Counted from the first letter of the stretch, positions 38,268 to 48,062 are shown. The stretch: 64,000 nt of DNA from Gordonia zhenghanii (GCF_021738965.1 NZ_JAKKOQ010000001.1:1-64000), one strand, 5' to 3'. A program made the numbers and translations. The notes: generated from the sequence alone by a model not told the origin.

Positions 38268-38324
38268 TTCAGAGGTCTGCTTCCAGTCCGTCCCGAACTC
38301 ATATGTCGGGCCCCGGCCTCTGAA
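38268..38324 (-). promoter_or_regulatory. Structured leader before rpsM
   Basis: TTCAGAGG (38268-38275) pairs with CCTCTGAA (38317-38324) and encloses an inner hairpin CCCGA...TCGGG. On the minus strand this is a two-level stem-loop about 20 bases ahead of rpsM, in the 175-base gap after rpmJ. It may be a ribosomal-protein autoregulatory site or an attenuator. Confidence 0.5.
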
Positions 38325-38422
38325 CCGGGGGTAGGTGTCCACGCGTCTGCGAACACTGGTGCTGGAAGTACATTCGCGATATTCAGTTGTCTGTGTTCAA
38401 GCGACCCAAAGAAGGGCGTTGA

Positions 38423-38536
38423 TCAGCCCTGACGCTGCTTGTGACGCAGGTTGTCGCAGATCACCATGACCCGGCCGTTACGGCGGATCACTTTGCACTT
38501 CTCGCAGATCGGCTTGACGCTCGGCTTGACCTTCAC
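38423..38536 (-). CDS. rpmJ: 50S ribosomal protein L36
   Basis: 37 residues: [19 protein letters not shown], then [18 protein letters not shown]. The zinc-binding set C-x2-C-x12-C-x4-H is complete, so this is the zinc-containing C+ form. GTG start at 38536, 30 bases after infA. Confidence 0.97.
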   Translation of the reverse strand: MKVKPSVKPICEKCKVIRRNGRVMVICDNLRHKQRQG

Positions 38537-38566
38537 GTCAGCGTTCTCCTTGTTGAACTTCGAGGG

Positions 38567-38788
38567 TTACTTGTACCGGTAGACGATGCGTCCACGGGCC
38601 AGGTCGTAAGGCGAGAGCTCTACGACCACGCGGTCCTCGGGCAGGATGCGGATGTAGTGCTGCCGCATCTTGCCACTGATGTGGGCGAGAACTTTGTGTC
38701 CGTTCTCCAGCTCAATGCGAAACATTGCATTGGGCAGGGGTTCGACCACGCGACCCTCGACCTCGATGGCTCCGTCTTTCTTCGCCAT
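38567..38788 (-). CDS. infA: Translation initiation factor IF-1
   Basis: 73 residues, an S1-type OB fold that blocks the A site during initiation. Starts [20 protein letters not shown] and ends [11 protein letters not shown]. First gene of the alpha operon; its upstream region is shared with the divergent mce operon. Confidence 0.98.
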   Translation of the reverse strand: MAKKDGAIEVEGRVVEPLPNAMFRIELENGHKVLAHISGKMRQHYIRILPEDRVVVELSPYDLARGRIVYRYK

Positions 38789-39243
38789 TTCCTCCGCGAT
38801 TCTCCGGAGGCACGCTTGTACGCGACTCCGGGCCTGGATCCTTCGACTTCCGGTACGGTGGCACGCATTGGTTCCCTCCTCGCCGAGTGATTCACACCAC
38901 TCGGTTGCGGACACGCGGAAACCGCACGACGCACCGACGTTCGAGTCTACGCGAGGTCAGCGGCTACGACCAACTCGCGCCGTGTGACGTCTTCTCGATA
39001 CCCAGCGATGCCACTCCGACCATCGCCGCGCACGCTTTCAGTCGTTTCGGACGATTGCCGAGTTCTGCCGACCGGGCGCGCCGTCGCACATATGCACCAG
39101 AGCCCCGATGACACAATTCTCGCGTTCTTGTTACATACGTGGTAGAAATCTTCTCGTCGCCCAGAAGTGGCGACCACCACAGCAGGTGACGGTCGGGGCG
39201 CGGGCACGGTTCCGCAGGCGAGTAGGACGGGGTCGGGAATCCA
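38789..39243. other. Divergent control region between infA and the mce operon
   Basis: A 455-base gap with no supported gene. A hairpin CCGAGTG (38883-38889) / CACTCGG (38898-38904) lies in the infA leader. GTCGCC (39156-39161) / GGCGAC (39169-39174) is a small inverted repeat ahead of yrbEB. Both operon promoters must lie here, but no convincing -35/-10 pair could be assigned. Confidence 0.5.
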
Positions 39244-40101
39244 GTGGGAATTCCATCAACATACGAACCCGGACCCGTCCGATGGTTCATCCGGACCAAG
39301 GACGGCATCGACCTGTCCCTGTCGTACGTCGGCCAGTTCCTCACCTTCGTGTGGCAGACGGTCCGGTACGTCCCCGTCACCCCGTTCCGGTATCCGCGTC
39401 AGACCATCCGCACCATCACGGACCTCACCTGGGGCCGAGGCGCTGTCGTAGTCGGCGGCGGAACCGCACTGCTCATGGCGGGTCTCGGCGTGGCGGCCGG
39501 AGCGACTGTCGCGATCATCGCCGACAGCACCCTCGACCTCGTCGGCCTCGGCTCGGTGACCGGTTCGGTGTCGTCGTTCGCGATCACCCGCGAGTTCGCT
39601 CCGATCCTCGCCGCCGTCGCCTTCGCCATCCAGGCCGGTTGCCGCATGACCGCCGAGATCGGCTCCATGCGTATCAGTGAGGAGATCGACGCCCTTGAGG
39701 TGATCGGCGTGCACTCGATGTCGTTCGTCGTGTCCACCCGCGTCATCGCGGGCATCCTCACCACGATCCCGACCTTCCTCGTCGCACTGGTCGCCAGCTA
39801 CCTGAGCAGTGCGTTCGTCGTGGTGTTCCGGGGCGGGTCCCGCGGCGCATACGCCCACTACTTCGACCAGTTCGTGAACTTCCCCGACCTGGTGGCCGCG
39901 ACCGTGAAGGTCGTCTCGTTCATCGTGGCGATCACCCTCATCCACTGCTACAAGGGGTTCTTCGCTCACGGCGGACCCGAAGGCGTCGGCATCGCGTCGG
40001 GCCGAGCAGTCCGCGCCAGCCTCGTCGCCATCATGGTCCTCGACCTCGCCCTGACCCTGGTCTTCTGGGGCGTCAACTCGCCGTTCCTGTTCCGAGGGTG
40101 A
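39244..40101 (+). CDS. yrbEB: Mce permease subunit YrbEB
   Basis: A 285-residue MlaE-type permease with five to six membrane helices. The cytoplasmic coupling motif EIGSMRISEEIDALEVIGVHSMSF and the segment VSTRVIAGI match the B-type YrbE of mycobacterial mce operons. It would pair with YrbEA and an MceG ATPase to form the inner-membrane part of a lipid/sterol importer. The GTG start at 39244 has GGGAATCC upstream. It opens the operon; its YrbEA partner, which normally precedes it, is at the far end (47184). Confidence 0.92.
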   Translation: MGIPSTYEPGPVRWFIRTKDGIDLSLSYVGQFLTFVWQTVRYVPVTPFRYPRQTIRTITDLTWGRGAVVVGGGTALLMAGLGVAAGATVAIIADSTLDLVGLGSVTGSVSSFAITREFAPILAAVAFAIQAGCRMTAEIGSMRISEEIDALEVIGVHSMSFVVSTRVIAGILTTIPTFLVALVASYLSSAFVVVFRGGSRGAYAHYFDQFVNFPDLVAATVKVVSFIVAITLIHCYKGFFAHGGPEGVGIASGRAVRASLVAIMVLDLALTLVFWGVNSPFLFRG

Positions 40102-40105
40102 GCCG

Positions 40106-41161
40106 ATGACCGAGTTCCGTATCCCCGGCATGTCCGCCTCGGCGGGCGCCTACCGCAACCGCGCGCTGATCACGATCGCCGCAGTCGCCGTCGTCACGAC
40201 CGGAGTCGTCGTCGGACTCAAGCTCGTCCCCGACGACACGACCGAGATCACCGTGCTAGCGAGTTCCGTGGCCGGCGGCATCCGACCCGGAGCCGCCGTC
40301 GTCCTCAACGGCTCGGAAGTCGGCGTCGTCAGCGGCATCGCCGCGACCGCTCCGGACAGCTACTCCGTGACGCTCGACCTCACCGGCGACCGCGCGGACG
40401 ACGCCCTCGCCGTCCTCAGCGACCAGACCGTCGTCTCGTACGCGCCGAAGAACCTGTTCGGGATATCCGCCGTCGTCCTGACGAGCCAGTCGGGTGGGAC
40501 TGCACTGCACAATGGATCCACGCTCGACGCGGGCGACCCCGAGGACGCGACGATGACGACGTTGCTGCGCAAGCTCAGCGACGTTCAGAACGAGGCGTTC
40601 GACCCGTACATGAGCGATATCCTGACCGTCGCCGCGAAGGCGACCGACGGCCTGCTCCCGATCCTCGGTGTGGCCGGTCAGATCATGAACGACGTCGCCG
40701 AGACCCAGGTCGTGAGTCCGCGCCAGACGTTGCCGCAGTTCGCGCAGCTGGTCGGCGGGGTGCGCGGCACCGTCGACGACCTGCTTCCGCCCATCCGCCG
40801 ACTGATGGACTGGCAGGCTCCACGACGAGCGGGCTTCAGCGAGCTCGCCGAGCAGGGGCTGTCGTTCACCGAGGGGCCGGTCATGGACGAGATCACCGCG
40901 CTGCTCTCCGATTCCGAACTCGGGCAGACGTCTCCCCTCATGCCGGTGCTGACCGCATTCTTCGACCGCGTCAACGACACGTTCCCCGATTCGCGGACCA
41001 ACGGAATCCAGATCGCGACGCTGATCGAGAGACTCCGCAAGGCCCTGCCCGCAGGCCCCGACGGCAAGCCGGTGCTCACCGTCAACGCGGTACTCGAATC
41101 CGCGCCGGGACTGAAAGCCGCCCTGGATCTGACACCCGAGAAGGGACGGGGTGCGAAATGA
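40106..41161 (+). CDS. mceA: Mce family protein A
   Basis: A 351-residue protein with one N-terminal transmembrane helix (about 20-42), an MCE/MlaD beta-barrel domain (TEITVLASSVAGGIRPGAAVVLNGSEVGVVSGI) and a long helical C-terminal part. Mce subunits form the periplasmic hexamer-needle that conducts lipids. It begins 4 bases after yrbEB and overlaps mceB by 4 bases. Position and domain order identify it as the A subunit. Confidence 0.9.
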   Translation: MTEFRIPGMSASAGAYRNRALITIAAVAVVTTGVVVGLKLVPDDTTEITVLASSVAGGIRPGAAVVLNGSEVGVVSGIAATAPDSYSVTLDLTGDRADDALAVLSDQTVVSYAPKNLFGISAVVLTSQSGGTALHNGSTLDAGDPEDATMTTLLRKLSDVQNEAFDPYMSDILTVAAKATDGLLPILGVAGQIMNDVAETQVVSPRQTLPQFAQLVGGVRGTVDDLLPPIRRLMDWQAPRRAGFSELAEQGLSFTEGPVMDEITALLSDSELGQTSPLMPVLTAFFDRVNDTFPDSRTNGIQIATLIERLRKALPAGPDGKPVLTVNAVLESAPGLKAALDLTPEKGRGAK

Positions 41162-42186
41162 CCAAGTTTCCCCGCGCCCTGGTCTACCTGATCGTGTTCG
41201 CCGTGTTCTGTGTGGCAGGCGGACTGTTCATCAGCAATGCCATCGTCCGCCCCATCGACACCGCGACCACGAAGTACACCGCCGACTTCACCAGCGTCGC
41301 CGGACTGAAGGTCGGCAGCGACGTGCGCGTCCTCGGCGCGCGCATCGGCAAGGTCACCGACGTCCGGGTCCACCATGACGACCAGGACGGCACATCGGTC
41401 GGCCGCGTCGAATTCGAGATGGACGAGAACCAGAAGATCTACGACGACACCCGGCTCGCGATCCGGTACCTCAACCTGACGGGGATCCGCTACGTCGACG
41501 TGCAGCATCAGGCGAAGACGGGTGCCGGAGTCCGTGCGGGTCGGGTGGTCGGCACCGACAAGACCGATCCGTCGTTCGACGTGACCCGCGTGTTCCACGG
41601 CCTGGCTCCGGTGTTCGCGACCATGAACACCGAGGACATCAACCACTTCTCCGAGAGCCTGCTCGCGGTGATCGAGGGCGACGGCTCCGACTTCAGCGAG
41701 TTCGTGGCCTCCCTCACCGACGTCGTGCGGTTCGCCGACGACCGCGCCGCCGTGATCAACACGCTCGTGGACAACCTGGCCGAGCTCTCCGGCTCGGCGA
41801 CGGGCCGCTCGCAGTACATCACGCCGATCATCGACTACATCTCCCGCTTCGGCAGCGTCCTCGCGCGGTGGACGCCGTCGCTGCGTGAACTCGCCGACAC
41901 CACCGGCGACCTCTTGATTCAAGCCGACAGCCTGCTGGCCTCGCTCGGTATCGAACCGAACGGGACCCCGGACGCGAGTTCGTTTCTGGCACAGGCGAAG
42001 CCGACGCTCGAAGCCGCCGTCTCGTTGCTGTCGCTGGCCCCCGTCCTGCTCGACACACTCAATTCGGTGCTGCCCGCTCCGGGTGCGACCCCGACCGCGT
42101 CGACGTGCGGCAAGGGTCGCGCCGAGATCCCGAAGCAGGTCCAGCTGTTTCTCCGCGAGAGCCAGGTGACCTTGTGCAAGCGATGA
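41158..42186 (+). CDS. mceB: Mce family protein B
   Basis: A 342-residue protein with an N-terminal membrane helix, MCE domain (YTADFTSVAGLKVGSDVRVLGARIGKVTDV) and helical C-terminus. Two cysteines near the end (STCGKG and TLCKR) are typical of MceB and may form a disulfide. ATGA overlaps join it to both neighbours. Confidence 0.92.
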   Translation: MTKFPRALVYLIVFAVFCVAGGLFISNAIVRPIDTATTKYTADFTSVAGLKVGSDVRVLGARIGKVTDVRVHHDDQDGTSVGRVEFEMDENQKIYDDTRLAIRYLNLTGIRYVDVQHQAKTGAGVRAGRVVGTDKTDPSFDVTRVFHGLAPVFATMNTEDINHFSESLLAVIEGDGSDFSEFVASLTDVVRFADDRAAVINTLVDNLAELSGSATGRSQYITPIIDYISRFGSVLARWTPSLRELADTTGDLLIQADSLLASLGIEPNGTPDASSFLAQAKPTLEAAVSLLSLAPVLLDTLNSVLPAPGATPTASTCGKGRAEIPKQVQLFLRESQVTLCKR

Positions 42187-43229
42187 AGATCGTCACCGCG
42201 CCGTTCCGGTGGATCGGCGCGCTCATCGGGTGGGTCATCAACCCGCGCAATCGAACCGCTTCGCACGACCGTGCGCTCGACTTCGGATGGGGCGTCGCAG
42301 CGCTCGGCGTCACCGTGGTCGCGCTCGTGGCGGGCGTCGCCGTCTACTGGTACTCCCCCGGCCACTACCGGGTCGTCGCCCAGTTCGCCGAAGCCGGCCA
42401 GCTCGAGTCCGGCGACAGCGTCCGAGTCGCGGGCGTACCCGTCGGCACAGTCAAGAAGGTCGAACTGCGCAGCGACCACGTCGACGTCGAGATGGCCGTC
42501 GACTGGGGCACGTTCCTGGGCGACGAGACCAACGCCGACGTGAAGATGCTGACCCTCGTCGGCGGCAGCTACATCGATCTGACCACCGTCGGCACCGATC
42601 CGCTCCGCGAGCCGATCCCCGAGAGCCGGACCAGCATCCCGTTCACGCTCGCCGAGACGTTCCAGAAGATGCAGCCCAAGCTCGACCAGATCGATGCGGC
42701 GCCCGCACGCACGAGCATCGCCCAGATCGGCCAGGCGCTCGACGACAATCCCGACGCCCTGCGCGAGAACCTGACGACGATGCGATCGATGCTCACCAAC
42801 CTGCAGAACCGTCAGGACGAGTTCGGCTCCATGCTTGCGCTGGCCGCCGACTACTCCGAACAGATCAACGCCAACGGCGACGTGCTCACCCAGCTGGCGC
42901 GCAACCTCGACTCGTTCGTCACCGAGTACTCGGTGTTCGGATCACGACTCAACGTCGTCCTCGACCACCTGGCGCTGCTCCTCGAACGAGTCCGCGGCTT
43001 GTCGATGATCTACCTGGCCGACATCCAGCCGCTCGTCGACCAGATCGACGCCGTCGGTCGCGAGTTCGGGCCCGCGCTGGAGCGCTACGGACCGATGATC
43101 GGCCAGGCTCGCGACCTCATCTATCGCCTCGAGGGGATGGTGCAGCCCGACGGCTCGATCGTCGTCGATCAGGGCAAGATCGTGCTGACCTCCGACTTCT
43201 GCATCCCCATGCCGGGGGTGAAGTGCTGA
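42183..43229 (+). CDS. mceC: Mce family protein C
   Basis: A 348-residue protein with membrane helix at about 35-57, MCE domain (YRVVAQFAEAGQLESGDSVRVAGVPVGTVKKVEL) and helical region. It ends SDFCIPMPGVKC, with C-terminal cysteines as in mceB. The ATG at 42183 overlaps the mceB stop (ATGA). Confidence 0.92.
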   Translation: MKIVTAPFRWIGALIGWVINPRNRTASHDRALDFGWGVAALGVTVVALVAGVAVYWYSPGHYRVVAQFAEAGQLESGDSVRVAGVPVGTVKKVELRSDHVDVEMAVDWGTFLGDETNADVKMLTLVGGSYIDLTTVGTDPLREPIPESRTSIPFTLAETFQKMQPKLDQIDAAPARTSIAQIGQALDDNPDALRENLTTMRSMLTNLQNRQDEFGSMLALAADYSEQINANGDVLTQLARNLDSFVTEYSVFGSRLNVVLDHLALLLERVRGLSMIYLADIQPLVDQIDAVGREFGPALERYGPMIGQARDLIYRLEGMVQPDGSIVVDQGKIVLTSDFCIPMPGVKC

Positions 43230-44344
43230 TGATCGCCAAGGTCCTCGCATCGCGCTGGCTGATCACCGCGGGCGCCATCGCCGTCGTGCTCGCCGTCGCC
43301 GCCGGGTTCCTCATCGCCGACGCACGGTCGTCACGCACCGCGCAGTACTGCGCAGAGTTCAACGACGCGATCGGGCTGTTCACCGGCAATCAGGTGACCC
43401 GGCGCGGCGTCCCCGTCGGCGAGATCACCGGCGTCGAGTCGACGGGCGGGCACGCCGTCGTCCGATTCACCGTCAGCGACGACGTGCAGATACCGGCCGA
43501 CGCCGAAGCTGCGACGGTGGCTCCGTCGGTGATCGCCGTCCGACAACTCGCGCTCCTCGGCGACTACGACGGCGGCCCCGAGCTGCAGCCCGGACACTGT
43601 GTCCGGCTGGCGAACACGAACACCCCGGCATCCATCTCCGAGTCGCTCCAGAGCCTGTCGGACGTCGCGTCTCAGCTGACCACCGCGGGACCGCTCAGCG
43701 AGACCAAGCAGATACTGTCGGCGATGTCGAACCTCGACAAGGCCCTGGACGGCACCGGCCCGCTGCTGAACACCATCATCAAACAACTCGCGACGCCCGG
43801 GAACTCGCCGATCACCGGTGCGCTGGACGACACGTCGCGCATCATCGACAGCGTCAGTTCCCTCTCGACCGGTCTCGCAGACAACTGGCCGTTCCTCGAA
43901 TCGTTCATCACGCAGATCTCCGACGTCGTGAAGCCACTGATCCTGCCGACCATCGGCAGCGTGAGCCGGATCATCGGCGCCCTCCCGGAGACCCTCACCG
44001 TGCTGAGCACAGTGATCGACCGGTACAGCCACTTCGTGTGGCCCGCCGCCGACGTCGTCGTCCCGATTGCGCGGGTGGTCGGCAACGGCATGCGCAACTT
44101 CGGCGACATCCTCGGGATCGTGCCGGTGCTCATCCGCGCCTTCGACATCTCGTTCGACCAGCGCTCACTCGGTCTGCGCATCAAGTACACCCCTCCGACC
44201 ACGCGTGTCCCCGCCGAGGACCCGACGAGGACGTGCGCCAACATCAACCGCTACGCGCCGGGCCAATGCACCGTGACCGATCCCTCCGGGATGGAGATCG
44301 ACGCGTTGACGCTGGCCTTGACCTTGACGGGAGCGGCCCGATGA
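43229..44344 (+). CDS. mceD: Mce family protein D
   Basis: A 371-residue protein with N-terminal membrane helix (WLITAGAIAVVLAVAAGFLIA), MCE domain (CAEFNDAIGLFTGNQVTRRGVPVGEITGVE) and a long helical section. The start overlaps the mceC stop as TGATG. The C-terminus contains CANINRYAPGQCTV. Confidence 0.92.
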   Translation: MIAKVLASRWLITAGAIAVVLAVAAGFLIADARSSRTAQYCAEFNDAIGLFTGNQVTRRGVPVGEITGVESTGGHAVVRFTVSDDVQIPADAEAATVAPSVIAVRQLALLGDYDGGPELQPGHCVRLANTNTPASISESLQSLSDVASQLTTAGPLSETKQILSAMSNLDKALDGTGPLLNTIIKQLATPGNSPITGALDDTSRIIDSVSSLSTGLADNWPFLESFITQISDVVKPLILPTIGSVSRIIGALPETLTVLSTVIDRYSHFVWPAADVVVPIARVVGNGMRNFGDILGIVPVLIRAFDISFDQRSLGLRIKYTPPTTRVPAEDPTRTCANINRYAPGQCTVTDPSGMEIDALTLALTLTGAAR

Positions 44345-45390
44345 CCGCCTCGATTCGCGCGGCAGCACGTCCCGTCGTCCGCATGATCGTGCTCGTCGTC
44401 GCGTCCGCCCTCGCTCTCACCGGCTGCTCGACGTACGCCGAGTTCGCGCCCGAGAACCTGCCGACACCGCAGGGACTCCGGGACGGACGCCAGATCAGTG
44501 CGCTGGTCCCGACCGCCGTCAACCTCCCGCTCGATTCGACGGTGCTCGTCAACGGCCTCGACGCAGGCGGGGTGTCGGCGATCGAGCCTGCCGACGGCGC
44601 CACCCGGATCACGATGCGCATCGACGACGCGACCGCCGTCTCGGCGCGGGCACGATTGGAACTCAAGCAAGACACCCTGCTCGGCGACACCTACGTGTCG
44701 ATCACCAACCCTTCCGACCCGACGGCCGACGCGTTGCCTGCGGGCGGGACGCTGGGCATCGAGCAGGTCGCCGAGCCGGTCCAGATCGAGCAACTGCTCT
44801 CGAGCCTCGCGAACTTCCTCGGCAGCGGAAGTCTGCTGCAACTCGGCGCCACCTTCAACCGGATCGACGGCCAGTTCCCCGAGGACCCGAAGGACATCGT
44901 CAAGATCCGGTCGGTCCTCGCCGACACGCTCGACACCTGGGCGTCGAACACCTCCGACCTCGGATCGATCCTCACCGACGTCGCGGGCCTCTCCCAGAAG
45001 CTCGCATCGACGAAGGGCACGCTCGAATTCGCGCTGAGCCCGGCGGGCGTCAACCAGTTCCGCGCCATCAGCAGCACCACCTACATGGTCGCCATCCTCG
45101 CCCGACTGTCCGACGCGCTCGGTCCGGCGATGCCGCTGGTGCCGGTCCTCTCGAGCTTGACCCGAGTGGTCCGGGACGTCGTCACTCCGCTCCTGATCCC
45201 CGGGTTCCCACAGAACGACGTCTCGAACGCCGAACTGCTCACCGACGTGATCGACGACAAGGTCCTGCCGTGGCTCAAGAACGCGCCGGGAGTGAATCTG
45301 CGGTCGGTGACTGTCGCGAACGGCGTGTCCGATCGTGACCTCTCCCGCGAGATGGCCCGCGTCTTCCGCATGTTGGGCATGGTCCGATGA
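44341..45390 (+). CDS. mceE: Mce family lipoprotein E
   Basis: A 349-residue lipoprotein with signal peptide and lipobox LTGC (Cys about 29), the usual feature of the E subunit (LprK-type). MCE domain follows at about 50-130. It is joined by ATGA overlaps to mceD and mceF. Confidence 0.93.
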   Translation: MTASIRAAARPVVRMIVLVVASALALTGCSTYAEFAPENLPTPQGLRDGRQISALVPTAVNLPLDSTVLVNGLDAGGVSAIEPADGATRITMRIDDATAVSARARLELKQDTLLGDTYVSITNPSDPTADALPAGGTLGIEQVAEPVQIEQLLSSLANFLGSGSLLQLGATFNRIDGQFPEDPKDIVKIRSVLADTLDTWASNTSDLGSILTDVAGLSQKLASTKGTLEFALSPAGVNQFRAISSTTYMVAILARLSDALGPAMPLVPVLSSLTRVVRDVVTPLLIPGFPQNDVSNAELLTDVIDDKVLPWLKNAPGVNLRSVTVANGVSDRDLSREMARVFRMLGMVR

Positions 45391-46355
45391 ACCGGAACAG
45401 TCGGATCGAGCTGGCACTGAACATCATAGCGTTCGCGACGGTGATCATCGTCTGCGGGGCCTACCTCGCGACCCAGGCCTACCACTGGCGACCGCTCCAG
45501 GACACGAGGACCGCGTACGTCGAAGTCACCGACACCAACCTGGTCCTCGAAGACACCGGCGTGTTCGTCAGCGGCATCCGGATCGGGAAGGTGTCCGACG
45601 TCAGGATCCAGCCGGACGGCGCCACCCTGGTGCTCCGATACGACGCCGCCCATACGCTGCCCGCCGACTCCGTTCTATCGATCGGCCTGCAGTCGGCCCT
45701 CGGCGAGCCCTACCTGAACTTCACCCCCGGCTCCAGCGGCGGACCTGCACTCCAGAACGGTGCGACGATCGCCGCGGAGAATCTGAACGAACCCGAATCG
45801 ATCCCCGGGATCTTCGATCAGGTCTCGACGATGTCGTCGGTGTTCGACGCCGGTCCGATGTCGGGGATCTTGGAGTCCGTCGCGCAAGCCCTCGACGGCA
45901 CGGAGGGATCGCTCGACCGCATCAGCGACGGAACTCGCCTGGTGGCGACGATGCTGATGACGCACTCACCGCAGATGCGAAAGATGTTCGCCAACACGCA
46001 GGTCTACACGTCCAACCTGGACTGGATCATCAAGACGCTCCCCCAGTTCTCGGGCGGTCTGCGCGACATCGTCGTCAAGTTCCTGGCCGCGTTGGAGGCG
46101 ACCGGCGACCTCGTCGACAAGGGGCATCTGAACTCGGCGGCGCGCGACTCCCTTCAGCCCTTCCTCGCGAAGCTCAACCCCTATGTCGCGGACATCATCC
46201 CGCCGGTGATGGACGCCGTCGGTCCGCTGATGCCGATCGCGGTCGCGGTCGACGACACCGTTCCGCAGATCGACATGAGCGCCTTCCTCGCCCAAGCACT
46301 GAAACTGTTCGGCGGCGGCGACGGCGTCGACCTCGTCATAACTCAACCGAACTGA
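45387..46355 (+). CDS. mceF: Mce family protein F
   Basis: A 322-residue protein with N-terminal membrane helix (NIIAFATVIIVCGAYLA), MCE domain (TAYVEVTDTNLVLEDTGVFVSGIRIGKVSDV) and helical C-terminus. Last of the six Mce subunits; a 44-base gap separates it from the mas gene. Confidence 0.92.
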   Translation: MNRNSRIELALNIIAFATVIIVCGAYLATQAYHWRPLQDTRTAYVEVTDTNLVLEDTGVFVSGIRIGKVSDVRIQPDGATLVLRYDAAHTLPADSVLSIGLQSALGEPYLNFTPGSSGGPALQNGATIAAENLNEPESIPGIFDQVSTMSSVFDAGPMSGILESVAQALDGTEGSLDRISDGTRLVATMLMTHSPQMRKMFANTQVYTSNLDWIIKTLPQFSGGLRDIVVKFLAALEATGDLVDKGHLNSAARDSLQPFLAKLNPYVADIIPPVMDAVGPLMPIAVAVDDTVPQIDMSAFLAQALKLFGGGDGVDLVITQPN

Positions 46356-46399
46356 CCCACTCACCCCGACTGCATTTCCGTATCGAACAGGAGTATCCG

Positions 46400-47182
46400 A
46401 TGTCTGAGAACGATCCCGACACGAGCGGCGTGGCCACGGTCGACGACGCGGTCGACGAGAAGACCGCCCCAGAGATGGCTAACACAGAGACGACCAACGC
46501 CGAGACGACCGACACCGAGACCTTGTCTCAGAAGAACGCCCGGGAACCGGGTCGACGGGGGCAGGTGACGATGTCGATTCCCGCCCTGGTCGCCTCGCTG
46601 ATCGCCGGACTGCTGATCGTCGTGCTGGCTGCGACGACAGCACTGTTCGTGCTCCGGGACTCGTCCGCGCGCAGCGATCTCGACACGATGCGTGCGACCG
46701 CCGCCGATGAAGCCGGAGCCGAAGAGGTGGCGGGCAAGTACGCGGTGTCGGCGGCGACGCTCGACTACCAGGATCTGACGCCGTGGATCACGGCGATGAA
46801 GAAGGGCGTCAGCCCGGAACTGTCCAAACGCTACGACGCGGTCGGTCAGACGATGGAACAGATCATCACCCCGTTGCGTATGAAGACGAGCGCCGAACTG
46901 GTGACGACGTCGGTCTCCGACTCCGAAGGCGACCTGTTTCGGGTCGACGCCGTCGTCAACGTCAACACCGCTACCGTGCAGAATCCGGGCGGCGCCAATG
47001 CCGTCGCCGTCTACAAGCTGACGCTGGACCGGTCGAAGGACTGGCTCATCACCGAAGTCGGCGACCCGACGAACACCGTCGCAGGGAACCTCGGATCCGC
47101 ACCCGATGCACCGGCGCCTGCCGCGCCCGCGCCTGCCGCCCCGGCCCCCGCTGCCCCCGCCGACGGGGCGCCCGGTAACTGA
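46400..47182 (+). CDS. mas: Mce-associated membrane protein
   Basis: A 260-residue protein. An acidic, Thr/Glu-rich N-terminus (1-55) with repeated TETTNAETTDTET precedes one transmembrane helix (about 59-82) and an extracytoplasmic domain with conserved W in LTPWITAMKKG and the AELVTTSVS segment, as in Mas/Mam proteins that accompany mce genes. It ends in PAPAAPAPAAP repeats. The start at 46400 has CAGGAG upstream. It stabilises or recruits Mce complexes in mycobacteria. Confidence 0.82.
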   Translation: MSENDPDTSGVATVDDAVDEKTAPEMANTETTNAETTDTETLSQKNAREPGRRGQVTMSIPALVASLIAGLLIVVLAATTALFVLRDSSARSDLDTMRATAADEAGAEEVAGKYAVSAATLDYQDLTPWITAMKKGVSPELSKRYDAVGQTMEQIITPLRMKTSAELVTTSVSDSEGDLFRVDAVVNVNTATVQNPGGANAVAVYKLTLDRSKDWLITEVGDPTNTVAGNLGSAPDAPAPAAPAPAAPAPAAPADGAPGN

Positions 47183-47183
47183 C

Positions 47184-48023
47184 ATGCGTATCGATGACCG
47201 GCCGCGGCCGTCCGCGATCGGCGGCTTCACCGACAACTTCAACGACAACGCACTCGGCCCGGTCCGCACGTTAGGACGCACGTTCCGGCTGGCGATCGTC
47301 TCGATCGTCCAGATGTTCCTGGACATCGTCCGCGGCGAGTTGAAGATCCGCGAGACCATCGTCATGGGCTGGTATCTCGTCAGCGTCACTGCGGTGCCCG
47401 CGTTCTTGATGGCGATCCCGTTCGGTGTCATCGTCACCATCCAGATCGGCAACATCATCAACCAACTGGGCGCCCAGTCGTTGCTGGGCGCCGCGAGCGG
47501 CTTCGCCGTGATCCAACAGGCGGCCCCGCTGGCGTCGGGGGTCCTCCTCGGCGGCGCGGGAGCGTCGGCCATCGCAGCCGATCTGGGCGCACGAACCGTG
47601 CGTGAGGAGATCGACGCGATGCGCACGATGGGCATCGACCCGATCCAACGTCTCGTCGTCCCGCGCGTGCTCGCTGCCGCGATCGTCGCACCGCTGCTCG
47701 CGCTGTTCATCATCCTGGTCGGTGTGATCGCGGCGTTCTACCTCGCGGTGACGATCCAGGGCGTCGGCCCCGGCAGTTACTGGCAGTCGTTCGGCGCGTT
47801 CGCATCCGGCCGCGACCTGATCCTCGGCGTGATCAAAGCGATCGTCTTCGGCATCATCATCGGTGTCATCGGCTGCCAGCGCGGACTCGAAGCACGCGGT
47901 GGTCCGCAGGGCGTCGCGAACGGCGTCAACGCCACCGTCGTCATCTCGACGGTCGGCATCATCGGAGTCAACTTCATCATGACGCTCGTCTACACGGTGT
48001 TCTTCCCGATCCAGATCGGTTAG
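47184..48023 (+). CDS. yrbEA: Mce permease subunit YrbEA, displaced to the end of the operon
   Basis: A 279-residue MlaE-type permease. AGASAIAADLGARTVREEIDAMRTMGIDPIQRLVVPRVLAA is the A-type YrbE signature. The ATG at 47184 lies 1 base after the mas stop, so the gene belongs to the operon, but in known mce operons yrbEA is first, directly before yrbEB. The coupling helix motif (EEIDAM) is intact, so function is likely kept. Confidence 0.92.
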   Translation: MRIDDRPRPSAIGGFTDNFNDNALGPVRTLGRTFRLAIVSIVQMFLDIVRGELKIRETIVMGWYLVSVTAVPAFLMAIPFGVIVTIQIGNIINQLGAQSLLGAASGFAVIQQAAPLASGVLLGGAGASAIAADLGARTVREEIDAMRTMGIDPIQRLVVPRVLAAAIVAPLLALFIILVGVIAAFYLAVTIQGVGPGSYWQSFGAFASGRDLILGVIKAIVFGIIIGVIGCQRGLEARGGPQGVANGVNATVVISTVGIIGVNFIMTLVYTVFFPIQIG

Positions 48024-48062
48024 CCGCGCACATCGCGCGATCAGATCTGCGCCCATGACAAT

